A DNA stretch of 46,810 nucleotides from an uncultured Hyphomicrobiales bacterium (lineage in GTDB: Bacteria > Pseudomonadota > Alphaproteobacteria > Rhizobiales > Xanthobacteraceae), in NCBI GenBank assembly GCA_903892675.1, contig CAITJJ010000068.1:1-46810 (forward strand), written 5' to 3'. Under the pieces are notes generated by a model. The model worked only from the letters and a program-made list of their open reading frames with translations. It had not been told where the DNA came from and made no database searches. Positions 7,960-16,316 of this stretch are shown in pieces; within the stretch, counting starts at the first letter, position 1, and every line of letters starts with the position of its first letter. The translations under genes were made by a program, and so were the position numbers.

Positions 7960-8604
7960 ATGAAAACGCCGATCCTCACCCTCATTGCCGCCACGCTCGG
8001 CCTGGCTTTCGCTGCGCCCGCACTGGCGCATCCGCATGTCTGGGTGTCGATGCATTCCGAGGTCTTGTTCGCGCCCGACGGCACCGTCACCGGCGTGCGG
8101 CATGACTGGGCCTTCGACGACATGTTCTCGGCCTTCGCCACGCAGGGCTATGAGAGCAAGGTGAAGGGCCAGTTCACCCGCGAGGAGCTGGCGCCGCTGG
8201 CCAAGGTCAATGTCGAATCGCTGAAGGAGTACGACTACTTCACCTATGCGACCGTCGACGGCAAGAAAATCAAGATGCGCGATCCGCTGCCGGACTATCA
8301 TCTCAGCTTCGAGAACGCCGTGCTGACGCTGCACTTCACCATCCCGTTCGAACAGCCGGTGAAGTTCAAGGAGTTGAAAATCGACATCTACGATCCGACC
8401 ATCTTCGTCGATTTCGAGTTTCCCAAGAAAGACCCGGTCAAGCTTTCCGGTGCGCCGTCGGGATGCATCCTCGATACCAAGCTGCCGCGCGAAATGACCT
8501 ATGCCGAAGGCAAGAAGCTCAGCGAGATTCCCGCCGACCAGCCGAACGTGTCGATGGCGATCGGCGCCGAATTCGCCAACAAGATTCTGGTGCATTGCCC
8601 TTAA
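7960..8604 (+). CDS. DUF1007 periplasmic protein, partner of the NicO transporter
   Basis: A 214-residue exported protein with a clear signal peptide (residues 1-23, ending ALA) and mature N-terminus HPHVWV, the signature start of DUF1007 proteins. The family is commonly encoded beside NicO/RcnA-type metal transporters and is thought to help deliver or bind a divalent metal in the periplasm; the metal is not settled. Here the transporter gene follows after 48 bases on the same strand. The mature protein is rich in acidic and aromatic residues and has two Cys (in GCIL and near the C-terminus) that might form a disulfide. ATG 7960 is preferred over the GTG at 7951 because it puts basic residue Lys2 ahead of the hydrophobic core. 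Confidence 0.85.
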   Translation: MKTPILTLIAATLGLAFAAPALAHPHVWVSMHSEVLFAPDGTVTGVRHDWAFDDMFSAFATQGYESKVKGQFTREELAPLAKVNVESLKEYDYFTYATVDGKKIKMRDPLPDYHLSFENAVLTLHFTIPFEQPVKFKELKIDIYDPTIFVDFEFPKKDPVKLSGAPSGCILDTKLPREMTYAEGKKLSEIPADQPNVSMAIGAEFANKILVHCP

Positions 8605-8652
8605 TTTGAATGCTTTCGAATCCGCGGGGGCGGCGACGGGGACTGTTCGAAC

Positions 8653-9756
8653 ATGACGTGGCTCTCGCGGCGCTCTGCTCTGACGCAATGCTTCATCCTG
8701 ACCGGCTTTGTTTTGGCGGTCGCTGGCGCCATCGACATGGCGCAGGCCGCGCCGTTCGGCGTTTCCGGCGGACCGGGCCAGGCCGACGTCGGTGGCTTCA
8801 CCGGCTGGGTGCTGCATCAGCAGGCCGCCTTTTACCGCATGCTGTCGGGCGCGATCCGCGCGGCGAAGGCCGACGGCAGCGCCACATGGGCGCTGCTCGG
8901 CATTTCATTTGCCTACGGCGTGTTTCATGCCGCCGGTCCCGGTCACGGCAAGGCGGTGATCTCGTCCTATCTCGTCGCCAATGACGAGACCTGGCGGCGC
9001 GGTATCGCGCTATCATTCGCCTCGGCGATATTGCAGGCAATCACCGCGGTCGCCGTCGTGGCTATCGTCGCCGTGCTGCTCGGCGCGACCTCCAAGGTCA
9101 TGGGCGACACAGTGCGGGTCATCGAAGTGGTCAGTTACGGCCTGATTGTGTTGATCGGCCTGCGGCTGTTGTGGGTGAAGGGCCGCGCCTTTCTCAATCT
9201 CATGCGCACAGAGGCGAAAGCGCCCGCGCATGGCGATGCGCATAACGATCATGCGCCTCACGATCATTCGCAGGCTCACGATCATCATCACGGTCACGGT
9301 CACGATCATGGGCGCACACACGATCATGGTCACCGCCACGACTATCCCGACCACGCCGATGAAGTGCATGCGTGGGGCCATGCGCATGCACCGGAGCCGC
9401 GCGACCTCGGTGGCCGCGACTGGCTAAAGCGCGGCCTGTCGGCCATCGTCGCCGTTGGATTGCGGCCTTGTTCGGGAGCGATCATCGTTCTGGTATTCGC
9501 GCTGGCGCAGGGCATGTTCTGGATCGGCGTCGCCTCGACCTTCGTCATGGGCCTCGGCACTGCGATCACGGTGTCAGCGATCGCCACGATCGCCGTCGCT
9601 GCGCGAGGCCTTGCCGGCAGACTGGCCAGATCAAAGCCCGGCTCGGGCATGTTGCTGTTGCGTGGCGTCGAAACGGCCGCCGCCGGCGTCATCGTCGCGT
9701 TCGGCGCGCTACTGCTGATGGGCTATATGGTTAGTGAACGAATGATCGGCGTCTGA
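8653..9756 (+). CDS. NicO/RcnA-family nickel/cobalt transporter with His-rich loop
   Basis: A 367-residue polytopic inner-membrane protein. After an N-terminal hydrophobic segment come several membrane helices, with the family motif HxxGPGHGKA (about residues 95-104). A loop at residues 193-245 holds 20 histidines in an Asp/Gly/His-rich stretch. A second helical block carries the conserved GLRPCSGAI motif. The family moves Ni2+ or Co2+ (E. coli RcnA exports them), while some members paired with DUF1007 have been proposed to act on other divalent metals. Direction and metal cannot be read from sequence. It forms a two-gene unit with the DUF1007 protein. A cobalt-type nitrile hydratase is encoded about 1.1 kb downstream on the other strand. 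Confidence 0.9.
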   Translation: MTWLSRRSALTQCFILTGFVLAVAGAIDMAQAAPFGVSGGPGQADVGGFTGWVLHQQAAFYRMLSGAIRAAKADGSATWALLGISFAYGVFHAAGPGHGKAVISSYLVANDETWRRGIALSFASAILQAITAVAVVAIVAVLLGATSKVMGDTVRVIEVVSYGLIVLIGLRLLWVKGRAFLNLMRTEAKAPAHGDAHNDHAPHDHSQAHDHHHGHGHDHGRTHDHGHRHDYPDHADEVHAWGHAHAPEPRDLGGRDWLKRGLSAIVAVGLRPCSGAIIVLVFALAQGMFWIGVASTFVMGLGTAITVSAIATIAVAARGLAGRLARSKPGSGMLLLRGVETAAAGVIVAFGALLLMGYMVSERMIGV

Positions 9757-9844
9757 CCGCCATCGCGCATTTGCAAGCCTGCCATCGTCAGATGCGAATG
9801 GTCACGCCGCGCCCTGCTGCTAGTCTGACGTCAGGGAGCGAAAC

Positions 9845-10888
9845 ATGGCCGGTAATTTCCTGCGCGAATTAGGCGTCGAACATCCAATCATCCTGGCGCC
9901 GATGGCCGGCGGCATCGGCTCACCGGAATTGGTCGGCACGGTGTCGAATGCCGGCGGGCTCGGCTCTTGGGCCGGCGCCTATGCAACGCCGCAGCAAATA
10001 CTGGACGCCGCCAAAGCAATTCGTACGCTGACCGGCAAGCCGTTCGCGCTCAATCTGTTCGCTGGCGGCTATGGCCTGCGCCCGGAAGTCGATGCCGCGC
10101 CGATGCTGGCAAAAGTAGCGCAGGCCCACGCCAAGCTCGGCCTGCCGCCGCCGGTATTGCCGCCCAACCCGGACAATCCGTTCGAGGATCAGTTCGCTGC
10201 GGTGATCGAAGCCCGGCCGGCATTGTTCAGCTTTACATTCGGGATTCCCAATGCCGATGCGCTGGCGCGTTTGCGCCGCGCCGGCATCCGCACCTGCGGC
10301 ACGGCGACGACCGTGCAGGAAGCGAGGGCGCTAGAGCAGGCCGGCGTCGAATCGATCGTCGCGCAAGGCGAGGAGGCCGGCGCGCATCGCGGCACCTTTA
10401 TCGGCAGCATGGAAGACTCGATGGTGCCGACGCTTGAATTGACGCGCGCCACTGCCGCCGCCGTATCGGTGCCGGTCTTCGCCGCTGGCGGCCTGATGGA
10501 CGGCCGCGATATTTCCCGCGCGCTTGCCGCCGGCGCGCAGGCGGGGCAACTCGGCACCGCGTTCATTGTCTGCCCGGAAAGCGGCGCCGCCGCGCCGTAC
10601 AAGCAGGCGCTGATCGACGCGAGGGCGGAAACCACCGTCATCACCCGCGCCTATTCGGGGCGTGAGGCGCGCGGCCTGCGCAATGCCTTCATCGACATGA
10701 CAGCGGACATTCCGATCCTGCCGTTCCGCCAGCAGAACGATCTGACGCGGCCGATGCGCACCGAATCCGGGAAAAAAGGCACGGCCGATTATATTTCTCT
10801 GTGGGCAGGTCGCGGCGTCACGCGCGCGAGAGCGATGCCGGCGGAAAAGTTGATGGAAACTCTAATCGTGGAAATCGCTGGCGCGTAA
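9845..10888 (+). CDS. Nitronate monooxygenase-type flavoprotein
   Basis: A 347-residue TIM-barrel FMN enzyme of the 2-nitropropane dioxygenase / nitronate monooxygenase family, which oxidises alkyl nitronates to carbonyl compounds and nitrite. The N-terminal PIILAPMAGG, the phosphate-binding FAAGGLMDGRD region, and Q174 followed by EEAGAHRG (His181) are the class I signatures. The start at 9845 has GGGAG seven bases upstream. Its 3' end overlaps the convergent nitrile hydratase accessory gene by 27 bases. Some relatives are NADH:quinone reductases or enoyl-ACP reductases, so the exact substrate is open, though the AGAHRG motif favours nitronates. Confidence 0.87.
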   Translation: MAGNFLRELGVEHPIILAPMAGGIGSPELVGTVSNAGGLGSWAGAYATPQQILDAAKAIRTLTGKPFALNLFAGGYGLRPEVDAAPMLAKVAQAHAKLGLPPPVLPPNPDNPFEDQFAAVIEARPALFSFTFGIPNADALARLRRAGIRTCGTATTVQEARALEQAGVESIVAQGEEAGAHRGTFIGSMEDSMVPTLELTRATAAAVSVPVFAAGGLMDGRDISRALAAGAQAGQLGTAFIVCPESGAAAPYKQALIDARAETTVITRAYSGREARGLRNAFIDMTADIPILPFRQQNDLTRPMRTESGKKGTADYISLWAGRGVTRARAMPAEKLMETLIVEIAGA

Positions 10889-11242
10889 TTCGATCGGCTG
10901 GCCGTGCGGCGTGCGGTCGCAGGCATGGTCCCAGGCATCGCGCGTGCGATGCAGGGTCTCCGTGGTCGCCACGCCTTTTTCCGCCACCAGTCTTTCGAGC
11001 GCTGCCAGCCAGTGCGAATAATAGGTCTCGCCGGTGTCGGGATCGCCGGCAGCCTGGGCGCGCTTGATCTCGTCAGCCAAAGTGCCCGCCCATTCGCTCC
11101 AGGTGAACAGCCCGCGATCGTACAGCGCCAGGGTCATGGCGAAAGCCTGCGCTTCCCAGGGCTCCTTGAACACCGGGCCGTCTTGATCTTGCGGAATGCC
11201 GGGCACCGCCGCGGTGGCCTGCGATACGGTCGCGTTGGTCAT
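10862..11242 (-). CDS. Nitrile hydratase accessory (activator) protein
   Basis: A 126-residue protein of the nitrile hydratase activator family. These small proteins assist metal insertion and maturation of the alpha subunit in cobalt enzymes. The diagnostic pattern is PVF.EPWEAQAFAM, then FTWSEWA, then GDPDTGETYYSHWLAALE, then a C-terminal HGQPIEL. The ATG at 11242 shares one base with the beta-subunit stop (TGATG), so translation is probably coupled. It is the third gene of the alpha-beta-activator order usual for cobalt-type enzymes. It ends inside the 3' end of the convergent nitronate monooxygenase gene. Confidence 0.9.
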   Translation of the reverse strand: MTNATVSQATAAVPGIPQDQDGPVFKEPWEAQAFAMTLALYDRGLFTWSEWAGTLADEIKRAQAAGDPDTGETYYSHWLAALERLVAEKGVATTETLHRTRDAWDHACDRTPHGQPIELRASDFHD

Positions 11243-11901
11243 CAGGCCTTCTCCAGATATGGCTCGAACGCCTCGATCGAGACTTTCAACGTCGGATCGG
11301 CGTCGTCGCCCCACAAGTCACGGCTGGCGAACACGACCGTATAGAGCCATTGCGGATTCTCGCCTTTGCCGTGCGCAGCCGTATCCGGGAAAACGTGACA
11401 GCCATTAATTCGTTCGACGATGCCGGCGTGGCCGCGCACATAGCGCGGCAGTCTTGTATGCGTCGCTGGATTGATATTTTTCGCGCGCACTTTGTCGCCG
11501 GGCTTGAAGATGGCCGGCGCCTTCGCCTCGCGGCCGAAACTGCCGCGCACCATGATGCGCTCGACGTCGCCGGCGGTGAATTTGCCGCGCTTGAGCGGCG
11601 GACCTTGCCGCAGCGAATGGCCGGCACCGATTTCATCGCGGCCGATCATGCCGCGTTCGATCAGCTGATCGGTGATCGCCAGGAACCACTTCTTGTAATA
11701 GGAACTGGCGAGATAGACCTCGGGCGGCAGGGATTCGCGCGCGTATCGCTGCGAGTCGATATTCAGCCCGCCATTGGCGCCAATGGCGCGCACCATCGCC
11801 ATGACACGGCCCTCCCATTTTTCATGGAAGGTCGGCTCGTTCGGCTCCGGCTCCACTTTGCCAAATCCATCCATGCCGCCCATATCATGCACGCCATTCA
11901 T
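11242..11901 (-). CDS. nthB: Nitrile hydratase beta subunit
   Basis: A 219-residue protein starting [10 protein letters not shown], the hallmark N-terminus of nitrile hydratase beta subunits. The beta subunit pairs with alpha and lines the active-site channel for hydration of nitriles to amides. The central [12 protein letters not shown] region and the C-terminal SH3-like fold ([27 protein letters not shown], split here as two familiar blocks) fit the family. The ATG at 11901 overlaps the alpha stop codon by four bases (ATGA), which indicates translational coupling. No frameshift or gap is visible. Confidence 0.95.
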   Translation of the reverse strand: MNGVHDMGGMDGFGKVEPEPNEPTFHEKWEGRVMAMVRAIGANGGLNIDSQRYARESLPPEVYLASSYYKKWFLAITDQLIERGMIGRDEIGAGHSLRQGPPLKRGKFTAGDVERIMVRGSFGREAKAPAIFKPGDKVRAKNINPATHTRLPRYVRGHAGIVERINGCHVFPDTAAHGKGENPQWLYTVVFASRDLWGDDADPTLKVSIEAFEPYLEKA

Positions 11902-12527
11902 GGCGCGGCCTTCGGCAGTCCAGTGCCAATCATGCTGTCGCGGGTGACAACCTCGGCGAGGCGTTCCTCGCTCCAGCCTTCTGTACCGGCGGGGCGCATC
12001 GGCAGAACGAGAAAGCGTGTCTCGGCGGTCGAATCCCAGACGCGGATTTCGGTGTCCTTCGTCAGCGTGACGCCGAAATCGGCCAGCACGCCGCGCGGGT
12101 CCTTGACCGCGCGCGAGCGATAGGGCGAGGCCTTGTACCAGACCGGCGGCAGGCCGAGCATTTCCCACGGGTAGCAGGAGCATAACGTGCAGACGACCAT
12201 ATTGTGCCGCTGCGGTGTATTCTCGACCGCGATCAGGTGATCGCCAACGCGGCTGACATGGCCAAGCGTACCGATTGCTTTCGTGGCGTCGTCGAGCAGC
12301 GCCTGCTTGAAGGCCGGATCGGTCCATGCTCTGGCGACGACGCGTGCGCCATTGCGCGGTCCGATCTTGGTTTCATAGGCCTCGACGATGGCGTCGAGTG
12401 CAGCCGGATCGACATAGCCTTTTTCGGTGAGCACGGTTTCCAGCGCACGCACGCGCAACTGCGTCTCTGACAGCTCGGAATGTTCGTGATCGTGGTCGTG
12501 ATGATGGTGGTCGTGATCTTGGGCCAT
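11898..12527 (-). CDS. nthA: Nitrile hydratase alpha subunit, cobalt type, with N-terminal His tail
   Basis: A 209-residue catalytic subunit that hydrates nitriles (R-CN) to amides. The metal-binding claw is VCTLCSC with Cys113, Cys116, Ser117 and Cys118. Thr114 in the second position is the marker of cobalt-type enzymes (iron-type enzymes have Ser there). Cys116 and Cys118 are the residues oxidised to sulfinate and sulfenate in known enzymes. Residues 4-16 form a tail of alternating Asp and His with eight histidines, followed by the normal start of the fold. The gene lies 26 bases after the deaminase gene and overlaps beta by four bases. No amidase gene is nearby to convert the amide further, so that step must be encoded elsewhere. 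Confidence 0.95.
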   Translation of the reverse strand: MAQDHDHHHHDHDHEHSELSETQLRVRALETVLTEKGYVDPAALDAIVEAYETKIGPRNGARVVARAWTDPAFKQALLDDATKAIGTLGHVSRVGDHLIAVENTPQRHNMVVCTLCSCYPWEMLGLPPVWYKASPYRSRAVKDPRGVLADFGVTLTKDTEIRVWDSTAETRFLVLPMRPAGTEGWSEERLAEVVTRDSMIGTGLPKAAP

Positions 12528-12553
12528 GGCGAGACTATAACCGAGCCATGTGT

Positions 12554-12961
12554 CTAATCCCAGACGCCTTCGTGCTGCGCCGCCGCCTCGTCTTCCAGCA
12601 GCGGGCCAGTGACCTCGACCTTGCGCTGGCCGGAGGCAAAGACGGTGCGGCAGGGCAAATCCAGCGTCGGATTTTCGTCGTGGTCGCCAGTGATGGTCTT
12701 GAGCCGCGCTTCCGACAGGCCGTAGACGATGCGGCCAATGCCGGCCCAATAGATCGCGCCGGCGCACATTGCACAGGGCTCGGCCGAGGAATACAGCGTG
12801 CACTCCGCCAGTTCGTCTGGCTCGAAAGCCTTGCAGGCCGCGGTCGCCAGCAGGCGTTCGGCATGGGCGGTCATGTCGCCGTCGGGCAGATAGCCGTTTT
12901 CCAGCGCGCTTTCGGCGACGTCAAAAGCGCGGCGCAAGAGGTCTTCGTCTGTCGGTTTCAT
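12554..12961 (-). CDS. Nucleoside deaminase-family protein with internal deletion
   Basis: A 135-residue member of the cytidine/guanine/tRNA-adenosine deaminase superfamily, which hydrolytically deaminates bases using a zinc-bound water. The zinc motifs are intact: TAHAE (His and the proton-shuttling Glu) and EPCAMCAGA (two Cys). However, the approximately 24 residues that normally lie between the LP.G turn of the first helix and the (D)MTAHAE motif are absent: LPDG runs directly into DMTAHAE. That segment usually forms the first beta hairpin and carries a substrate-contacting Asn. Family members are typically about 150-160 residues. It may be inactive or have altered specificity. The start ATG 12961 agrees with the helix-1 pattern. 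It reads into the nitrile hydratase genes. Confidence 0.82.
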   Translation of the reverse strand: MKPTDEDLLRRAFDVAESALENGYLPDGDMTAHAERLLATAACKAFEPDELAECTLYSSAEPCAMCAGAIYWAGIGRIVYGLSEARLKTITGDHDENPTLDLPCRTVFASGQRKVEVTGPLLEDEAAAQHEGVWD

Positions 12962-13030
12962 AAAGCCCGTTTGCCGATTCAATGGGGCCAAATTTAGCGG
13001 AACTCCGGCGTCTGTGCCATCATCCGATGC

Positions 13031-13534
13031 ATGAATCGGTTTGCTAATACCGTCGATTTTTTGACGACGATCCTTGGACGTGTCTCGTCCTGGCTGGTCC
13101 TCGCGGTCGTCGTGCTGCAATTCGCCCTGGTTGTGGCGCGCTACGTTTTCGGCCTCGGCTCGATCTGGCTGACCGAGGCGATCATCTATGGCCATGCCAC
13201 CTTGTTCCTGATGGCGTCGGCCTGGACCTTGCGAGCCGGCGGCCATGTCCGGGTCGATATCTTTTACGCCGATGCTACGCCGCGCGCGCGGGCGCTTGTC
13301 GACCTTGCCGGGGCGCTGCTGTTGTTGCTGCCCTTCGCGCTGGTCCTGCTGTGGCTATCGGCACCCTATGCGGCCCGCTCGTGGGCCGTGTTCGAGCGTT
13401 CGCAGGAAGCAAGCGGCCTGCCGCTGGTCTTCGCGCTCAAGACACTGATCCCGATCTTTGCCGTCTTGATGGCCCTGCAAGGCATCGCGCAGGCGACCCG
13501 CGCGGCGCAGGCTCTGACGAGGAAGCAGCCATGA
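13031..13534 (+). CDS. dctQ: TRAP transporter small membrane subunit (DctQ family)
   Basis: A 167-residue protein with four hydrophobic segments (about residues 20-40, 52-70, 90-112 and 135-155), typical of the small membrane subunit of tripartite ATP-independent periplasmic transporters. These take up carboxylates and related solutes with sodium or proton symport. It carries the family feature W(L)TEAI...H in the second helix. Its stop overlaps the DctM start by four bases (ATGA). The start lies 69 bases from the divergent deaminase start. The periplasmic receptor is not adjacent; the nearest DctP-like gene is at 19561. Confidence 0.88.
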   Translation: MNRFANTVDFLTTILGRVSSWLVLAVVVLQFALVVARYVFGLGSIWLTEAIIYGHATLFLMASAWTLRAGGHVRVDIFYADATPRARALVDLAGALLLLLPFALVLLWLSAPYAARSWAVFERSQEASGLPLVFALKTLIPIFAVLMALQGIAQATRAAQALTRKQP

Positions 13535-14919
13535 GCTTCCCCGAACTTCTTGCCGTTGTCATGGTCGCCGCCGTCGTCATTGCTTTGATGGCCGGCTATC
13601 CGGTGGCGCTGACGCTCGCCGGCGTCTCGCTCGGCTTTGCCATGTTCGGCCATGCGACGGGCGCCATGGATTTCTCCATCATCGGCGCGCTGCCGCAGCG
13701 CATCTTCGGGGTGATGACCAATCCGACGCTGCTGGCGATCCCGATGTTCATCTTCATGGGCGTGATGCTGGAGCGCTCGCGCGTCGCCGAGGAATTGCTG
13801 GAGACGATGGGCCGGCTGTTCGGCACGTTGCGTGGCGGGCTCGGTATCGCGGTGATCCTCGTCGGCACGCTGCTGGCGGCGGCCAAGGGTGTGGTCGGCG
13901 CCACCACGGTGACGATGGGCCTGATCGTGCTGCCGACCATGCTGCGTTACGGCTACGACAAAAGGCTGGCCTCCGGCACCGTCGCGGCCACGGCGACCTT
14001 GGCGCAGATTTTCCCGCCGGCCACAGTGCTGGTGCTGCTCGGCGATCAACTCGGCAATTCCTATCAGGCGGCGCAACTGGCGCAGGGCAAGTTCTCGCCG
14101 GACGTGGTCAATGTCAGCGATCTGTTCGCCGGCGCGCTGCTGCCGGGCTTCGCGCTGGTGGCCCTTTATCTCGCCTACCTGATCACGGTCGCGTTCATCT
14201 GGCCGAAAGCCGCGCCGGCGATGCCGCCCGATCCTGCCGCGCCGCGCGGCCTGGCGCTGGCGCGCAAGCTCGCGCAGGTGCTGGTCGCGCCTGTGGCGCT
14301 CATCCTCGCCGTGCTGGGCTCGATCCTGCTGGGGATTGCGACGCCGACCGAAGCGGCCTCGATCGGCGCGGTCGGCGCCATCCTGCTCGCCGCGCCGAAG
14401 TCCGATCTGCGCGTGGTGATGCGGCCGGTGGTCGAGAAGACAGCGCAGATCACCGCCATGATTTTTCTCATCCTGATCGGCGCGACACTCTTCAGCCTGG
14501 TGTTCCGCGCGCTCGGCGGCGACGCCATGGTCGAGCGCGCGCTGACCGATCTGCCCGGCGGCGCCAACGGCGCGGTGCTGGTCGTGATGCTGGCGATTTT
14601 CCTGCTCGGCTTCGTCATGGACGCCTTCGAGATCATTTTCGTGGTGGTGCCGATCGTCGCGCCGGCGCTGTTGAAGATGCCCGGCGTCGATCCGGTCTGG
14701 CTCGGCATCATGATGGCGGTGAATTTGCAGACGTCCTACATGCACCCGCCGCTCGGGCCGACCTTGTTTTTCCTGCGCAGCGTGGCCCCGCCGGAAATCA
14801 CCACCCGGCACATCTATGTCGGCATCATCCCGTTCGTTGTCATCCAGTTGTTTGCGCTGGTGGTGCTGTGGTTCGTGCCGGGGCTTGCCACCGCGCTGCC
14901 GCACTTTTTCTATCGCTAG
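13531..14919 (+). CDS. dctM: TRAP transporter large permease subunit (DctM family)
   Basis: A 462-residue integral membrane protein with about 12 hydrophobic segments and family landmarks such as IPMFIFMGVMLERS near residue 70 and the C-terminal LQTSYMHPPLGPTLFFLR motif. It is the ion-coupled translocation subunit of the TRAP system. The start ATG 13531 has GAGGA upstream and overlaps the DctQ stop. The middle of the protein contains a hydrophilic stretch rich in Gln, Ala and Gly (about residues 172-195) between helices. The substrate is unknown. The transporter stands divergent from the deaminase-nitrile hydratase operon, so uptake of a related compound is possible but unproven. Confidence 0.93.
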   Translation: MSFPELLAVVMVAAVVIALMAGYPVALTLAGVSLGFAMFGHATGAMDFSIIGALPQRIFGVMTNPTLLAIPMFIFMGVMLERSRVAEELLETMGRLFGTLRGGLGIAVILVGTLLAAAKGVVGATTVTMGLIVLPTMLRYGYDKRLASGTVAATATLAQIFPPATVLVLLGDQLGNSYQAAQLAQGKFSPDVVNVSDLFAGALLPGFALVALYLAYLITVAFIWPKAAPAMPPDPAAPRGLALARKLAQVLVAPVALILAVLGSILLGIATPTEAASIGAVGAILLAAPKSDLRVVMRPVVEKTAQITAMIFLILIGATLFSLVFRALGGDAMVERALTDLPGGANGAVLVVMLAIFLLGFVMDAFEIIFVVVPIVAPALLKMPGVDPVWLGIMMAVNLQTSYMHPPLGPTLFFLRSVAPPEITTRHIYVGIIPFVVIQLFALVVLWFVPGLATALPHFFYR

Positions 14920-15001
14920 TGAAGCGGATTTGACCTTCGCTACCCCGTTTGCCGCGCTAAAGTGGTGCCGCAGACGGGATGCGAATATTAGAATCGGACC
15001 A

Positions 15002-15400
15002 CTAGCGCCACACCCACTCGATCACGACCCAGAGCCAGATCGCGCCGGCCAGCAGCAGCGAGAAGCCGACGGCGGCCGACGCCATGTCCTTGACGCGGCC
15101 GATGGCGGGGTCCTGGTCGCCGGTGAGGCGGTCGCAAAGTTTCTCGATGGCGGTATTCAGCAACTCGACCGCCATGACGAAGACCAGCGAGCCGACCAGC
15201 GCCAGACGCTTGGGAAAGTCCGGGGTCAAGTACAGAGATAGCGGGATCGACAACGCCAGCAGCACAAGCTCCTGGCGGACGGCCAGATCCGATTGCGCCG
15301 CAGCAAGAAGGCCTTTCCAGCTGTTGATGGTCGCACGCCAAATTCTATGCAAGCAATTTGTCCGCCCCGCCTTGCGCAAGGCGGGCAACCTAGCCAGCAT
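15002..15400 (-). CDS. dgkA: Diacylglycerol kinase (DgkA family)
   Basis: A 132-residue inner-membrane enzyme that phosphorylates diacylglycerol to phosphatidic acid, recycling lipid from membrane-derived oligosaccharide or lipopolysaccharide synthesis. It aligns along the length of E. coli DgkA (about 120 residues): SWKGL near the start, QE.VLLAL, then the diagnostic ELLNTAIEKLCDR and KDMASAAV blocks, with three membrane helices. The N-terminal 25 residues are longer and more basic than in E. coli, and the true start could be internal. It is divergent from the SDR gene that starts at 15476. Confidence 0.92.
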   Translation of the reverse strand: MLARLPALRKAGRTNCLHRIWRATINSWKGLLAAAQSDLAVRQELVLLALSIPLSLYLTPDFPKRLALVGSLVFVMAVELLNTAIEKLCDRLTGDQDPAIGRVKDMASAAVGFSLLLAGAIWLWVVIEWVWR

Positions 15401-15475
15401 CTTTTATGGTGTCCATCCCGCAATGCCGATGTAGGTTTCTCCCGCGCAGAACAGCCCTATCGCAGAGGTCGTCGA

Positions 15476-16255
15476 ATGAAAGCTGCCGATATGTTCAATC
15501 TCATCGGCCGCGTCGCGCTGGTGACCGGCGCGTCGAGCGGGCTCGGCCAGCAATTCGCCCGCGCGCTCGCCGATAACGGCGCCGCGGTGGTTTTGGCGGC
15601 GCGGCGCACCGACCGGTTGCTCGACCTGCAACAGGAAATCGAAGCCAAAGGCGGCAAGGCGCTCGCCGTCGAAGCAGACGTTACCGACCGCGCCGCCATG
15701 GTCGCCGCGTTCAATGCGGCCGAGAAGGCCTTCGGCACCGTCACCATCCTCGTCAACAATGCCGGCGTGGCGCAGCAGTCGGTGCGCGCCACCGACGTGA
15801 CCCCGGAAGAATGGCGGCGCGTCCTCGGCGTCGATCTCGACGCGGTATTCTACTGGGCGCAGGAAGCCGCGCGCCGCATGATCGCCGCCGGGAAACAGGG
15901 CGCCATCGTCAACATCGCCTCGGTGCTCGGCTTCGGCGTGTCCAAGGGCACGGCGGCCTACGCGGTCGCCAAGGCGGCGGTGGTGCAGACCACCAAGGCG
16001 CTGGCGGTGGAGCTTGCCTTCAAGGGCGTGCGGGTCAATGCCATCGCGCCGGGTTGGTTCGTGACCGAGATCAATGACACCTATCTCGAAAGCGAGGCAG
16101 GCTTGGCATTGAAGCGCGATATTCCCATGGGCCGGTTCGGCAATGCCGGCGACCTCGATGGCGCGCTTTTATTGCTGGTGTCGGATGCGGGCGCCTACAT
16201 GGCCGGCGCGACGATTGTTGTCGATGGCGGGCAGGTGGTACAGATCAAGGGGTAG
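15476..16255 (+). CDS. SDR-family NAD(P)-dependent oxidoreductase
   Basis: A 259-residue classical short-chain dehydrogenase/reductase. The cofactor motif TGASSGLG lies at 17-24, NNAG at 94-97, catalytic Ser149 in NIAS, and Tyr162/Lys166 in the YxxxK motif. The PG motif (APGWFVTEI) and the C-terminal VDGG complete the Rossmann fold. The substrate is unknown; relatives include 3-oxoacyl-ACP reductases and 3-hydroxyacyl-CoA dehydrogenases. An acyl-CoA dehydrogenase lies two genes downstream, with the KAP NTPase in between, so a shared beta-oxidation role is possible. ATG 15476 follows AGAGG by seven bases. The reading frame extends farther upstream but without a supported start. Confidence 0.92.
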   Translation: MKAADMFNLIGRVALVTGASSGLGQQFARALADNGAAVVLAARRTDRLLDLQQEIEAKGGKALAVEADVTDRAAMVAAFNAAEKAFGTVTILVNNAGVAQQSVRATDVTPEEWRRVLGVDLDAVFYWAQEAARRMIAAGKQGAIVNIASVLGFGVSKGTAAYAVAKAAVVQTTKALAVELAFKGVRVNAIAPGWFVTEINDTYLESEAGLALKRDIPMGRFGNAGDLDGALLLLVSDAGAYMAGATIVVDGGQVVQIKG

Positions 16256-16316
16256 TGCAACTCTGCAACTCTTGCGCGTAACGGCCGAGTTAGCCAAGAT
16301 AGGCGGGGGACTCGCC

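Noticed and set aside
9228-9390. CRISPR-like or tandem DNA repeat suggested by repeated GATCATG/CACGATC patterns
   Set aside because: The periodicity comes from His and Asp codons of the NicO His-rich loop; units are irregular and without spacers.
9826-9835. CTGACGTCAG palindrome before the nitronate monooxygenase, recurring at 33191-33200 before livF
   Set aside because: A 10 bp palindrome occurring twice in 47 kb, in unrelated contexts, can be chance. No further similarity surrounds the two copies.
13366-14904. 512-residue minus-strand frame opposite dctM
   Set aside because: Extremely rich in Arg, His, Asp and Gln with no fold. It is the antisense image of a hydrophobic transporter.
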